DNA of 64,000 bases from assembly GCA_026129095.1 (NCBI GenBank), contig JAHCIT010000008.1:62001-126000 (forward strand), given 5' to 3'. Source of the stretch: Deltaproteobacteria bacterium (GTDB lineage: Bacteria > JAGRBM01 > JAHCIT01). Position numbers and translations under genes: made by a program. Below, in pieces: positions 54,164-62,643 of this stretch; position 1 is the first letter of the stretch, and the number at the start of each line of letters is the position of its first letter. Below the pieces are notes generated by a model that was not told the DNA's origin, did no database searches, and worked only from the letters and a program-made list of their open reading frames with translations.

Positions 54164-54709
54164 TTACCCGGTGACTGGCGGGCGGTATTCACCTTTTTCG
54201 CCAGCGAACCAGGTTTCCCACAGAACGCACCACGCCGTGACCGCAAGCCCGCCCAAGGCAGCAAGAAACCCGGCCAGAAACAGCACGCCAAACACCGGCG
54301 ACAGGTACCGGATCAGCCACAGGCTTGCGAGAAACGCCGCCAGCCCGCCGAACATCGCCGCGATTACCCAGACCTTGAACCGCTCGCTCCGGGCCGTGAG
54401 CGTCAGCATGTGCCCGTAGATATAGAGCAGCATCCCCATGCCGAACGCGTGAACATGGGTGATCCGCAGAAGGGTTTCGTAATCAATGGCGAAGTAGAGC
54501 TGGGTTCCCTCCGCCAGTTCGTCACCGCCGGCATAATGGGCCGTAAGCCCCTCGATACTGAGCCCGTTCTGCTTGTGGGCGAAGAAGAATGTGATGATGA
54601 TGCCGATAAGAGTCAGAACCAACGCACCCGTTGTGAGCACCTTGATGGCCGGCGAGGCCCGCCCCAGCCGGTAGTGAACCACCGGCGGGCGCTTGCCGGA
54701 AGGATTCAC
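54164..54709 (-). CDS. Four-helix membrane protein of the flavin cassette
   Basis: A 181-residue inner-membrane protein with about four transmembrane helices (GALVLTLIGIIITFFF; LLRITHVHAFGMGMLLYIYG; WVIAAMFGGLAAFLASLWLI; VFGVLFLAGFLAALGGLAVT). His residues in ITHVHAFG and IYGHM could bind heme or a quinone; this is inference. ATGA overlap with apbE. It is probably the membrane partner passing electrons to the flavinylated protein. Family not recognised. Confidence 0.55.
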   Translation of the reverse strand: MNPSGKRPPVVHYRLGRASPAIKVLTTGALVLTLIGIIITFFFAHKQNGLSIEGLTAHYAGGDELAEGTQLYFAIDYETLLRITHVHAFGMGMLLYIYGHMLTLTARSERFKVWVIAAMFGGLAAFLASLWLIRYLSPVFGVLFLAGFLAALGGLAVTAWCVLWETWFAGEKGEYRPPVTG

Positions 54710-55746
54710 CGGCGAGGCTCCGGACGGAGATAGCGGGCAAACCCCGGCGTCATGACCCGGCCGCCGGGAAGCGATGCGTCGGCAACCAGAAGCTCCCGGC
54801 CGGGAAGCGATCCGATCAGTTCCAGGCCGCGGGCCGCACCCATCACGAATACCGCGCTGGAAAGCGCATCGGCTTCAGCGGCCACCGGCGCGATGACAGT
54901 GACGCTGGCCGGGGGAGCCGCGACTGGTTCCTTCGTGCGCGGGTCAATAAGGTGCGACCGGCGTTTTTTTCCGAACCACAGGCCCTGTTCGTAGTCGCCC
55001 GAAGTTGAAACAGCCGCATCATCCAGTTCCAGCACTGCAAGGCTGCCGTCCGGGTCGTGCGGATCCTGTATCGCCACTTCCTGAACCGGCAGCCGGCCCA
55101 CAACACGGATGTCGCCGCTCACGGCAACCAGCGCGCTTTCCACCCCAAGGGATTTCAGCGCTTCCGCCGCGCGGTCTGCGCCGTAGCCTTTCCCGATGGC
55201 ACCAAAGTCCAGCCGGACCTGCGGGTTCGTAAGGCGCGCCCGCCGGTTCGCGGTTTCCAGTTCCAGATGGTCAAAACCCACCGGTTGCGCGGCGATCTCT
55301 GCCGAATAAGGCTCGGCACCACGGCGGGCGGCGGCCTTCCACAGCCTTACCGCCGCCCCGGCGGCCGGATCGAAAGCCCCGCCGCTCGAACGGTTCAGAC
55401 GTGCACTCATACCAGATATCTCGATGAATCCGGCAGAAACATCCGTCCAGCTTCCATTGGCAAGAGCGAGCCGTCCCACGTCGCTCGTATCAGAAAAGTG
55501 TGACAGTCCCCTGTCCACGGCACGGAGCGCATCGAGAGCCGCCTCGGCGGCTCGTACGGCAAATCTCCGGTCCGGGTGGCGAATGAATATTTCGGCGATG
55601 GTTCCCATCACCTGATCGGCACGGGCAACCACTTCTCCGGTGATTTCAGCCGCCGCCAGCAGCCGGAAGGGACGGGCCGCAATTGCGCAAACCCCTGCGC
55701 TTGCAGCAAGTCCCAGAAAGTCGCGGCGGTGAAAGGACTTTTTCAC
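54706..55746 (-). CDS. apbE: FAD:protein FMN transferase (ApbE)
   Basis: Transfers FMN from FAD to a Thr of extracytoplasmic flavoproteins. A 346-residue protein with an N-terminal twin-arginine-type signal (HRRDFLGLAASAG), then DFGAIGKGYGADRA, VSGDIRVVG, TSGDYEQGLWF, HLIDPRTKEPVAA and EADALSSAVFVMG, all family motifs. ATGA overlaps on both sides. Its likely substrate is the FMN-binding protein encoded just upstream. Confidence 0.92.
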   Translation of the reverse strand: MKKSFHRRDFLGLAASAGVCAIAARPFRLLAAAEITGEVVARADQVMGTIAEIFIRHPDRRFAVRAAEAALDALRAVDRGLSHFSDTSDVGRLALANGSWTDVSAGFIEISGMSARLNRSSGGAFDPAAGAAVRLWKAAARRGAEPYSAEIAAQPVGFDHLELETANRRARLTNPQVRLDFGAIGKGYGADRAAEALKSLGVESALVAVSGDIRVVGRLPVQEVAIQDPHDPDGSLAVLELDDAAVSTSGDYEQGLWFGKKRRSHLIDPRTKEPVAAPPASVTVIAPVAAEADALSSAVFVMGAARGLELIGSLPGRELLVADASLPGGRVMTPGFARYLRPEPRR

Positions 55747-56396
55747 TGGACGGTTCCTTTCGTTTCTCCCGTGACGGTTGTTCCTGCCCGGTACCGGGGG
55801 GCCGCCTTGAGAAACATCTCCTGGGTGAGAAGCAGAGCCTTCTTCACTCCCCCTGTCATCACCTCCGCCGAAACCGTCGCTCCCGATACGGAGCGGATCG
55901 ACCTGCCGACTCTCAGTTCGTCGTCAATAGTCTTACCCTCATACTGCGCGTTGAACCGGCGAGCCTTTACCTGTTCACCTCTGGGTTCGCGGTATACCAC
56001 CACCGCCGTGCGCGTGATTTCACCGGCAGGGCTTACCCCCACAATGAAGGTAATCGGCCGGAAACGGGTCTTTTCCGTGAGCAACCAGGCGTATCCGGCC
56101 AGTTCGCCGGTTTCCGGATCACGCCCCACCCGGACGGTCACTGTCTCGCCGGGCTCCACGCCCAAACCTGTAAACTCGAAAAGCCGGGCCGCCAGCTCGG
56201 CATCAATAGTCCGGCTTTCGGCGGTAACCTCCACCCCCTCACCGAGGGCGAAATGCACGGCTTCCTCATCGGACATGTAGCGGATTGCCCATGCCGGACG
56301 TACCGTCCCCACCACGGCCAGAAGTCCCAGCACTCCCCATAGGGCAGCCAGCATCTGGACCGTTCGCTTTCGTCTTGCTGGAATTACGACCGGCAT
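55743..56396 (-). CDS. Extracytoplasmic FMN-binding domain protein
   Basis: A 217-residue protein: N-terminal signal or anchor (MLAALWGVLGLLAVVGTVRP), then a FMN-bind domain ending in SIRSVSGATVSAEVM. The SGAT motif is the site where ApbE attaches FMN to Thr. The ATG at 56396 follows AGGTGG. It is the first gene of the cassette, behind a Fur-like box and an AT-rich promoter. Confidence 0.85.
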   Translation of the reverse strand: MPVVIPARRKRTVQMLAALWGVLGLLAVVGTVRPAWAIRYMSDEEAVHFALGEGVEVTAESRTIDAELAARLFEFTGLGVEPGETVTVRVGRDPETGELAGYAWLLTEKTRFRPITFIVGVSPAGEITRTAVVVYREPRGEQVKARRFNAQYEGKTIDDELRVGRSIRSVSGATVSAEVMTGGVKKALLLTQEMFLKAAPRYRAGTTVTGETKGTVQ

Positions 56397-56435
56397 CCTC
56401 ACCACCTGTGCTGCACCGGGACGGGCCCAAACATT

Positions 56436-56453
56436 CCAGCGGGAATCCGCTGG
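56436..56453. other. Leader hairpin of the flavin cassette
   Basis: CCAGCGG-GAAT-CCGCTGG is a perfect 7-base stem; a competing ATTCC-AGCG-GGAAT pairing (56433-56446) uses the same bases. On the plus strand it is followed by TTTT (terminator-like). On the minus strand it lies in the 5' leader of the FMN-binding gene. Confidence 0.45.
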
Positions 56454-56456
56454 TTT

Positions 56457-56471
56457 TGAATATAATTATCA
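56457..56471. promoter_or_regulatory. Fur-box-like 7-1-7 site
   Basis: On the minus strand TGATAAT-T-ATATTCA matches 12 of 14 positions of the TGATAAT-n-ATTATCA Fur pattern. It overlaps the -10 region of a candidate promoter and lies about 61-75 bases before the FMN-binding gene start. Confidence 0.5.
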
Positions 56472-56491
56472 ATTTCCTGAGATTAAGTCAA
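56459..56491 (-). promoter_or_regulatory. Candidate promoter of the flavin cassette
   Basis: On the minus strand TTGACT (56486-56491), with GATAAT at a short 15-base spacing (56465-56470) or TATATT at 21 bases. The spacing is not ideal, so the -10 is uncertain. Confidence 0.4.
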
Positions 56492-56608
56492 AGAGCCGTC
56501 ACAGAATTATTGCTGGCAGCCGCCCTACCCGTTTCCTGAAGAATGTGGAACAGTTGCTGGGGAAGCCGATTTAGCCCTAACCGTGTGAAATTGTCTCGTT
56601 ATCCGGTA

Positions 56609-56644
56609 ACTTCAGGCTGTGAAAAACGTTCCCTGTACTGAAGT
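56609..56644. promoter_or_regulatory. Inverted repeat upstream of the RND efflux operon
   Basis: ACTTCAG (56609-56615) and CTGAAGT (56638-56644) are a perfect 7-base inverted repeat with a 22-base spacer, 70-100 bases before the adaptor start. Together with the flavin-cassette sites it fills the 316-base divergent gap 56397-56712. A regulator site is possible. Confidence 0.35.
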
Positions 56645-56712
56645 CCAAATAGCTGAAACCGGCATTTGGCCTTTCCTTTCCAGCCCTTAGCGACTGTCCG
56701 CAGGAGCCCCCC

Positions 56713-57903
56713 TTGCCGCGCGCAGAAACACCATCAGCAGGAAACCCGGTCAGGCACCTCCGGGGAACGATTCGCGTACTGGGCCTTCTGGCGCTCCCGG
56801 TTGTCCTCCTTGGCGGTTGCAAGGGTGGTGACAGCACGACCCAGAAGGGCCCGCAAGGTGTCACCTACCCGGTCGAGGCAATCCGGGTGGAGGCCCGGGA
56901 TGTCCAGTATTCAATCTTTGCCGTGGGCTCGGTGGATGCCTTCGAGCAGGTGGAAGCGACTTCCAAGGTCGAAGGCGTCGTGGAAAAGGTGCTGTTCACC
57001 GAGGGTGACACCGTGAAAGAGGGTCAGGTGCTGGTTGAGGTTGAACCCCAGCGCTACCGGCTCGCCGCGCAAGCGGCCCGCGCCGAATTCGACCGGGCAC
57101 AGGTCGAATACCAGACGGCCGAAAGCATGTACGCCCGGCGGCTGGAACTGAAGGAAACGGCACCGGATATCATCTCTGAGGACGACCTGGACAGTCTTCG
57201 CCGGGAAGCGGAATCCAGAAAAGCTGCTGCCATGGCGGCCCGGGCCAATGCGGAACTGGCGGAACTCAAGTACCGTGACTCGCATGTCCGGGCCCCCCAC
57301 AGCGGAACCATCGAAACCCGGTCGGTCCAGACCGGACAGTACGTGAAGTTCGGACAGGTGCTGTCCACGCTGATCCGGCGGGATCCGCTGCTCCTCCGGT
57401 TCCAGGTTCCGGAACAGGATGCGGGCCACCTTCGTCCGGAAATGACAGCCACGTTCAGCGTCCGCGACAACAGCTACCGGTTCGAAGCGGTCCTTGTGCA
57501 TGTCGCAACCAAGGCCGATGAAACGACACGAATGACAGCCGTGATAGCCCGCGTGACCGATGCGAAACGCGATCAACTCCGTCCCGGCGCCTTTGCCGAA
57601 ATCACCGTCCCCGTGGCCGCTCCCCAGCCCATGCCGGTCATCCCGCAAACGGCGATCCGGCCCACGGCACGAGGCTTCCTCGGATTCGTGGTCGAGGACG
57701 GCAATACCGCCCGTGAACGGCTCCTTACCCTGGGGCTTCGCACGCCGGACGGATGGGTTGAAGTTCGCTCCGGCGTGAAGCCGGGAGAGATGGTCGTGAT
57801 CCGCGGATCGGAGGCCCTCCGTGACGGCGTAACCGTTTCCGTCGAACAGCCGGCACCCCCGGCCGGCACCGGTACACCCGCCCCTGCCAAAGAAAACCTC
57901 TAG
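56713..57903 (+). CDS. RND efflux periplasmic adaptor (membrane fusion protein), lipoprotein
   Basis: A 396-residue lipoprotein (lipobox VVLLGGC). Barrel-sandwich/lipoyl halves (VEGVVEKVLFTEGDTVKEGQ; VRAPHSGTIETRSVQTGQYV), a coiled-coil hairpin (about residues 115-180), a beta-barrel (ATFSVRDNSYRFEAVLVHVA) and a membrane-proximal domain (QTAIRPTARGFLGFVVEDGN). TTG start with AGGAG 7 bases upstream. Four bases before the pump gene. No outer-membrane channel is in the window. Confidence 0.9.
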   Translation: MPRAETPSAGNPVRHLRGTIRVLGLLALPVVLLGGCKGGDSTTQKGPQGVTYPVEAIRVEARDVQYSIFAVGSVDAFEQVEATSKVEGVVEKVLFTEGDTVKEGQVLVEVEPQRYRLAAQAARAEFDRAQVEYQTAESMYARRLELKETAPDIISEDDLDSLRREAESRKAAAMAARANAELAELKYRDSHVRAPHSGTIETRSVQTGQYVKFGQVLSTLIRRDPLLLRFQVPEQDAGHLRPEMTATFSVRDNSYRFEAVLVHVATKADETTRMTAVIARVTDAKRDQLRPGAFAEITVPVAAPQPMPVIPQTAIRPTARGFLGFVVEDGNTARERLLTLGLRTPDGWVEVRSGVKPGEMVVIRGSEALRDGVTVSVEQPAPPAGTGTPAPAKENL

Positions 57904-57906
57904 GCC

Positions 57907-60900
57907 ATGAACATCACCGAAGTCTGCATCCGCAAGCCGGTACTCGCGTGGATGATCATGGCGTCCACGGTGGTGTTCGGCATTGTGGCGGCCACCCGGA
58001 TCGGAATCAGCCAGTTCCCGGACGTGGACTTCCCGAATATCTCGGTTTCCGTGACCTGGGAAGGGGCCGCGCCCGAGGCGGTCGAAAACGACGTTGTCGA
58101 GATTCTCGAAGAAGCCCTGGTCCAGGTCGAAGGCGTCCGGTCGATCTCCTCCAGTTCGCGGCAGGGTTCGGCCTCAATTTCCATCGAACTCGACCTGGCC
58201 CGCGACGTCGATGTCGCCATGCAGGAGGTCCAGTCGAAGGTCGTTGCTGCCCAGCGCCGGCTCCCGCGCGAAATCGACCCGCCGGTCATCTCCAAATCCA
58301 ATCCCGAAGACCAGCCAATCATGTGGGTGGCCCTTTCTGGCCCCTACTCCCCGCAGATGCTTGCCGACTATGTGCGCTACCGGCTCAAAGAACGGCTCCA
58401 AACGATCCCCGGAGTCGGAGAAATCACCCTGGGCGGGTTCCTAGAACGGAACATCCGTATCTGGGTGGATGCTGCCCGGCTGGATGAAAAGGCAGTGACG
58501 GTCACCGAGGTGATTGATGCCATCGGCCGCGAGCATGTGGAACTTCCCGCCGGGAGGATCGAGACCGAAGGACGGGAGATCAACGTCCGTGTCATGGGCG
58601 AAGCCCTTGATCTGGAGGCATTCCGCCATATCGTCATCGCCCAGACTCCGGGCGGGCCGGTTTACCTGTCGGACGTGGCGCTGGTCGAGGATGGCTTCGA
58701 GGATATCCGGCGCATCGCCCGCGTAGGCGGTGTCCCGGCCCAGTCGCTTGGCCTGCGCAAGCAGCGTGGCACCAATGCGGTTGCCGTGGCCAGTGCGATC
58801 CGGGCAGAACTCGACAGGATCCGGCCCACGCTTCCCGAGGGAATGAACCTCGGCATCTCCTTCGATTCGACCCGGTTCATCGAGGAATCGGTGCACGAAA
58901 TCCGTTTCGAGCTGATCCTTGCCGTCATCCTCACGGCATTTGTCTGCTGGCTGTTCCTGGGTTCTGTCTCCACAACGATCAATGTGATTCTCGCCATCCC
59001 CATGTCACTCATGGGGACCATTGCCATCGTCTATTTCTGCGGATTTACACTGAACACATTTACCCTGCTTGGGCTCGGGCTCGCCGTCGGCATCGTCGTG
59101 GACGATGCAATCATGATACTGGAAAATATCGTCCGGCGGTCAGAAGAAGGCGCTGACCGGGTAACGGCCGCCCGCGAGGGGACCGACGAGATCAAGTTCG
59201 CGGCGCTGGCGGCCACCCTCGCCGTTGTGGCCATTTTCCTGCCGGTCGTTTTCATGGGCGGAGTGATCGGCAAGTTTTTCATCCAGTTCGGCGTGACACT
59301 CTGTGCCGCTGTGCTGCTGTCGTACGTCGAAGCCATCACGCTGGCTCCCGCCCGGTGCGCCCAGTTTCTCAACACTTCCCGCGAGGACCGGAGCCGGGTC
59401 GGCAAAGCCGTGGATCATGTGCTGGACCGGAGTGCGAAGGTCTATACCAGGGCCCTCGACTGGGCCCTGAAGCGGCCGGTACCCGTACTCGCCGGAGCCG
59501 CATTCCTGTTCGCCGGAAGCCTGTTCGTTTACCAGCAGTTGCCCGGCGAGTTCGTGCCGTCACAGGACCAGAGCCGGCTGCTGGTGCGCCTTCAGACGGC
59601 CGTCGGTTCCGACATCACTGAAACCGACCGGATGTTCCAGCGGGCCGAGGCTTTCGTGAATGCACAGCCCGAGGTCGCCCGTGCCTTCGCCGTCGTCGGC
59701 GGATTCGGGGGTGGCTCGGTCAATACCGGCGTCATGTTCGTCACGCTGGTTCCGCCAAACAAGCGCAAGCTCACCCAGAACGGGTTTGCCGCCGTCCTGC
59801 GCAAGGAACTCAACTCCTATGCCGGACTGAAAGCGGTCGTGCAGGATCTTTCCCAGTCAGGCTTCACGGCCCAGCGCGGATTTCCCGTAGAGTTTTCCGT
59901 GCGCGGCCCCGACTGGGACAAGCTCGTCGAGCTGAGTACCGATGTCCAAGGCCAGATGGCTGCGAGCGGCCTCGTGATCGACCTCGACACCGATTACCAG
60001 CTCGGGATGCCGGAACTCCGGGTGATTCCCGACCGTGCGCGTGCCGCCGACCTGGGGATTCCCGTCGAACGGGTTGCCACCGCGGTCAATGCCCTGGTGG
60101 GCGGGCTGCGGGTAGGCAAGTACAACGCCGGCGGCCGCCGGCTGGACGTCCGCCTCCGGCTCATGGCTGGCCAGCGTTCGCGTCCGGAAGATCTGGCACG
60201 CCTCAAGGTCCGTACCGGCAGCGGCGCGCTGGTTCCGCTTTCGTCCGTGGTCACCACCCGGGAAGTCCCGGCCCTCCAGGCGATCACCCGCAAGGACCGC
60301 GAACGGGCCATCACCCTGTTCGCCAATATCGCACCGGGGCATTCCCAGAAGGATGCCATCGCCCATGTCGAAACGCTCCGCAAGACAATGCCGCCGGGCT
60401 ATTCGCTGGTGCTTGGCGGTTCGAGTGTCGCATTCCAGGAGTCGATGGGAAGCCTGATATTCGCACTCGTTCTGGGCGTCCTCGTCGCCTACATGATTCT
60501 GGCCTCGCAGTACAATTCGTTCCTCGACCCGGTGACGGTTCTTACCATCCTGCCCCTGTCGGTCACGGGTGCGGCGGCCGCCCTGTGGATCGCGGGCAAG
60601 AGTCTCAACATCTTCAGCATGATCGGCCTCTTGCTGCTGATGGGACTGGTGAAAAAGAACTCCATTATTCTCGTGGACTATACCAAGCAGGCCCGCGAAC
60701 GCGGACTCAGCACGCTGGAGGCGCTGAAACTCGCCGGGAGCGTCCGGTTCCGGCCGATCATCATGACCTCGGTCACGACCATGATGGCATCGGTCCCCGT
60801 GGCGCTTCAGCTTGGCGCCGGATCGGAAGTCCGCAGCCCCATGGCGATCTCGGTGCTGGGTGGCATTTTCGTCTCGACGCTGCTCAGTCTCGTCGTCGTT

Positions 60901-61017
60901 CCTTCCTTCTATCTGGTCTCTGACCGGATCAAGGAACGGCTGACCGCCCGGCTGTTTCACAAAAAGAACAGCGCCTCCATCCCCGCACCCCGCACCGGCT
61001 CTCCCCAGGAGAACTGA
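57907..61017 (+). CDS. RND efflux permease (AcrB/MdtB-like)
   Basis: A 1036-residue inner-membrane proton-driven pump with 12 TM helices. N-terminal CIRKPVLAWMIMASTVVFGI, the duplicated porter domains, and the TM4 proton relay with two aspartates in LGLAVGIVVDDAIMILENIV. The second half has GLLLLMGLVKKNSIILVDYT. Length normal. Substrates cannot be predicted; drug, lipid or heavy-metal export are all possible. Confidence 0.93.
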   Translation: MNITEVCIRKPVLAWMIMASTVVFGIVAATRIGISQFPDVDFPNISVSVTWEGAAPEAVENDVVEILEEALVQVEGVRSISSSSRQGSASISIELDLARDVDVAMQEVQSKVVAAQRRLPREIDPPVISKSNPEDQPIMWVALSGPYSPQMLADYVRYRLKERLQTIPGVGEITLGGFLERNIRIWVDAARLDEKAVTVTEVIDAIGREHVELPAGRIETEGREINVRVMGEALDLEAFRHIVIAQTPGGPVYLSDVALVEDGFEDIRRIARVGGVPAQSLGLRKQRGTNAVAVASAIRAELDRIRPTLPEGMNLGISFDSTRFIEESVHEIRFELILAVILTAFVCWLFLGSVSTTINVILAIPMSLMGTIAIVYFCGFTLNTFTLLGLGLAVGIVVDDAIMILENIVRRSEEGADRVTAAREGTDEIKFAALAATLAVVAIFLPVVFMGGVIGKFFIQFGVTLCAAVLLSYVEAITLAPARCAQFLNTSREDRSRVGKAVDHVLDRSAKVYTRALDWALKRPVPVLAGAAFLFAGSLFVYQQLPGEFVPSQDQSRLLVRLQTAVGSDITETDRMFQRAEAFVNAQPEVARAFAVVGGFGGGSVNTGVMFVTLVPPNKRKLTQNGFAAVLRKELNSYAGLKAVVQDLSQSGFTAQRGFPVEFSVRGPDWDKLVELSTDVQGQMAASGLVIDLDTDYQLGMPELRVIPDRARAADLGIPVERVATAVNALVGGLRVGKYNAGGRRLDVRLRLMAGQRSRPEDLARLKVRTGSGALVPLSSVVTTREVPALQAITRKDRERAITLFANIAPGHSQKDAIAHVETLRKTMPPGYSLVLGGSSVAFQESMGSLIFALVLGVLVAYMILASQYNSFLDPVTVLTILPLSVTGAAAALWIAGKSLNIFSMIGLLLLMGLVKKNSIILVDYTKQARERGLSTLEALKLAGSVRFRPIIMTSVTTMMASVPVALQLGAGSEVRSPMAISVLGGIFVSTLLSLVVVPSFYLVSDRIKERLTARLFHKKNSASIPAPRTGSPQEN

Positions 61018-61064
61018 GCCCCTTCGGCATCTGGCTGCCGTAGCGCTATGCTGCACGGCACACG

Positions 61065-62615
61065 ATGAAACCCGCCGCCAGCCCCTCGCTTCCTTCACGG
61101 CACTACTGGAGTCCACGTCTCTACCTGCGAGGGTTTGGCGCCCTGATGACCTGCGTTTACCTGTCGCAACTTTCACAAATCAGCCTGCTGATCGGCCCCA
61201 ATGGCCTGCTCCCTGCCGGTATCTACCTGGACCGCCTGCGGGATGCGGGACTGAACCCGTTCATGGATGCTCCAAGCCTCTTCTGGTGGACGGGAACATC
61301 GGACTTCGCCATTCATCTCGTTGTTTGCATGGGTCTCGCCGCCTCCCTGTGCCTCCTTGCCGGTCGGCTCACACACCTTGCCCTGGCGGTGCATCTGGCC
61401 TGCTACCTGTCGGTCGTCACCGCCGGACAGCGGTTCTTCACCTTCCAGTGGGACAACCTCGTTCTGGAGGCGACCTTCTTGTCGTTCCTCCTCCCCTCTA
61501 TCCGGAGCGGCAAAGAGGCAAACCGGCTGGTGATCTTCCTCTTCCGGTTTTTCCTGTTCCGGCTGCTGTTTGAAAGCGGTGTTGCCAAGCTCCAGGGCGG
61601 TACCAGTTCATGGCACGAGTGGATAGCCATGGACCATTACTACGAAACAGCCCCGATCCCGACAATCCTCGGCTGGTGGGCGCATCAGCTGCCGCATGGT
61701 TTCCACCGCTTCGAACAGTGGATGACCTACGTGGCCGAACTGGCCGTGCCACTCCTGCTGTTCGGCCCCGCCGTGGCGCGCAGGCTTGCGTTTGTCCTGT
61801 CGGTGGGCCTTCAGGCGGTGATCGTCGCCACCGCCAACTACGGGTCTTTCAACTACCAGTCGGCGCTCCTGTGCCTGTTCATTCTCGATGACCGCGACTG
61901 GCGCTGGACCCGGAAGCTCGTCACCCGTGCCCTGCCGCTGCTCTCAATGCTCTGGCCTCACGCACCCCGCACTGCCACCATCCGCCGGGGTATCCGGCGG
62001 ATGGCGGTGATGGCCGGAGCCTCCGTGATGATGCTGGCCGGCCTGCAGTCGAATTTGCGTTTCGTGAGCCGGGGGATCGAAGCCATGCACGAGAAAATCC
62101 CCGTGCTGCCGGAAACTTTCGGTTCCTTCCTGCGTTCCTGGCGGGTCGTCAACAACTACCATCTCTTTGCCGACGTGACATTGACCCGGCCGACCACCGA
62201 GATCGAGATCCAGACTGCCGGCGACGGATGGTATCCCGTCTCCTTCCGGCACCAGGCCACCCGCCCCGACTGGCGGCCGGAGTTTCTCGCCCCGCATCAT
62301 CCCCGGATTCCGTTCCAGCACTGGTTTCTCGCACTGGGGGCGCGGCCACCGGTTTCCGAGCCATGGTTCGCCTATCTGCTGGAAAAGATATGCCTTGATC
62401 CCGACCGGGTGGCTCCGGTGTTCGATACGCTCCACCTTGCGCCCGGAGAACGCCCGAGGGCGCTGCGCATCCATGTGCGGGATTACCGGATGACCACACC
62501 GCCCGAACGGTCTGCTACCGGAAACTACTGGAAGCGTACTTCGGCCGGAACGCCGACCCTGGTTTCCTGCTCGTTTTTCAGGTCAGAGCGCTGGGAGAAG
62601 ATGCGGGGGAAGTGA
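61065..62615 (+). CDS. Lipase maturation factor family membrane protein
   Basis: A 516-residue multi-pass protein. The pattern RLYLRGFGALMTCVYLSQLS, FQWDNLVLEATFLSFLL, FRFFLFRLLFESGVAKLQGG, and the C-terminal half RSWRVVNNYHLFADVTLTRP with HPRIPFQHWFLAL is typical of the LMF1/2 family, which in animals helps lipases fold in the ER. Bacterial members are poorly studied. No lipase gene is nearby. It follows the pump gene by 47 bases. Confidence 0.8.
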   Translation: MKPAASPSLPSRHYWSPRLYLRGFGALMTCVYLSQLSQISLLIGPNGLLPAGIYLDRLRDAGLNPFMDAPSLFWWTGTSDFAIHLVVCMGLAASLCLLAGRLTHLALAVHLACYLSVVTAGQRFFTFQWDNLVLEATFLSFLLPSIRSGKEANRLVIFLFRFFLFRLLFESGVAKLQGGTSSWHEWIAMDHYYETAPIPTILGWWAHQLPHGFHRFEQWMTYVAELAVPLLLFGPAVARRLAFVLSVGLQAVIVATANYGSFNYQSALLCLFILDDRDWRWTRKLVTRALPLLSMLWPHAPRTATIRRGIRRMAVMAGASVMMLAGLQSNLRFVSRGIEAMHEKIPVLPETFGSFLRSWRVVNNYHLFADVTLTRPTTEIEIQTAGDGWYPVSFRHQATRPDWRPEFLAPHHPRIPFQHWFLALGARPPVSEPWFAYLLEKICLDPDRVAPVFDTLHLAPGERPRALRIHVRDYRMTTPPERSATGNYWKRTSAGTPTLVSCSFFRSERWEKMRGK

Positions 62616-62643
62616 GGCGGGCGGGATTCCAGCGATGCCGGGT

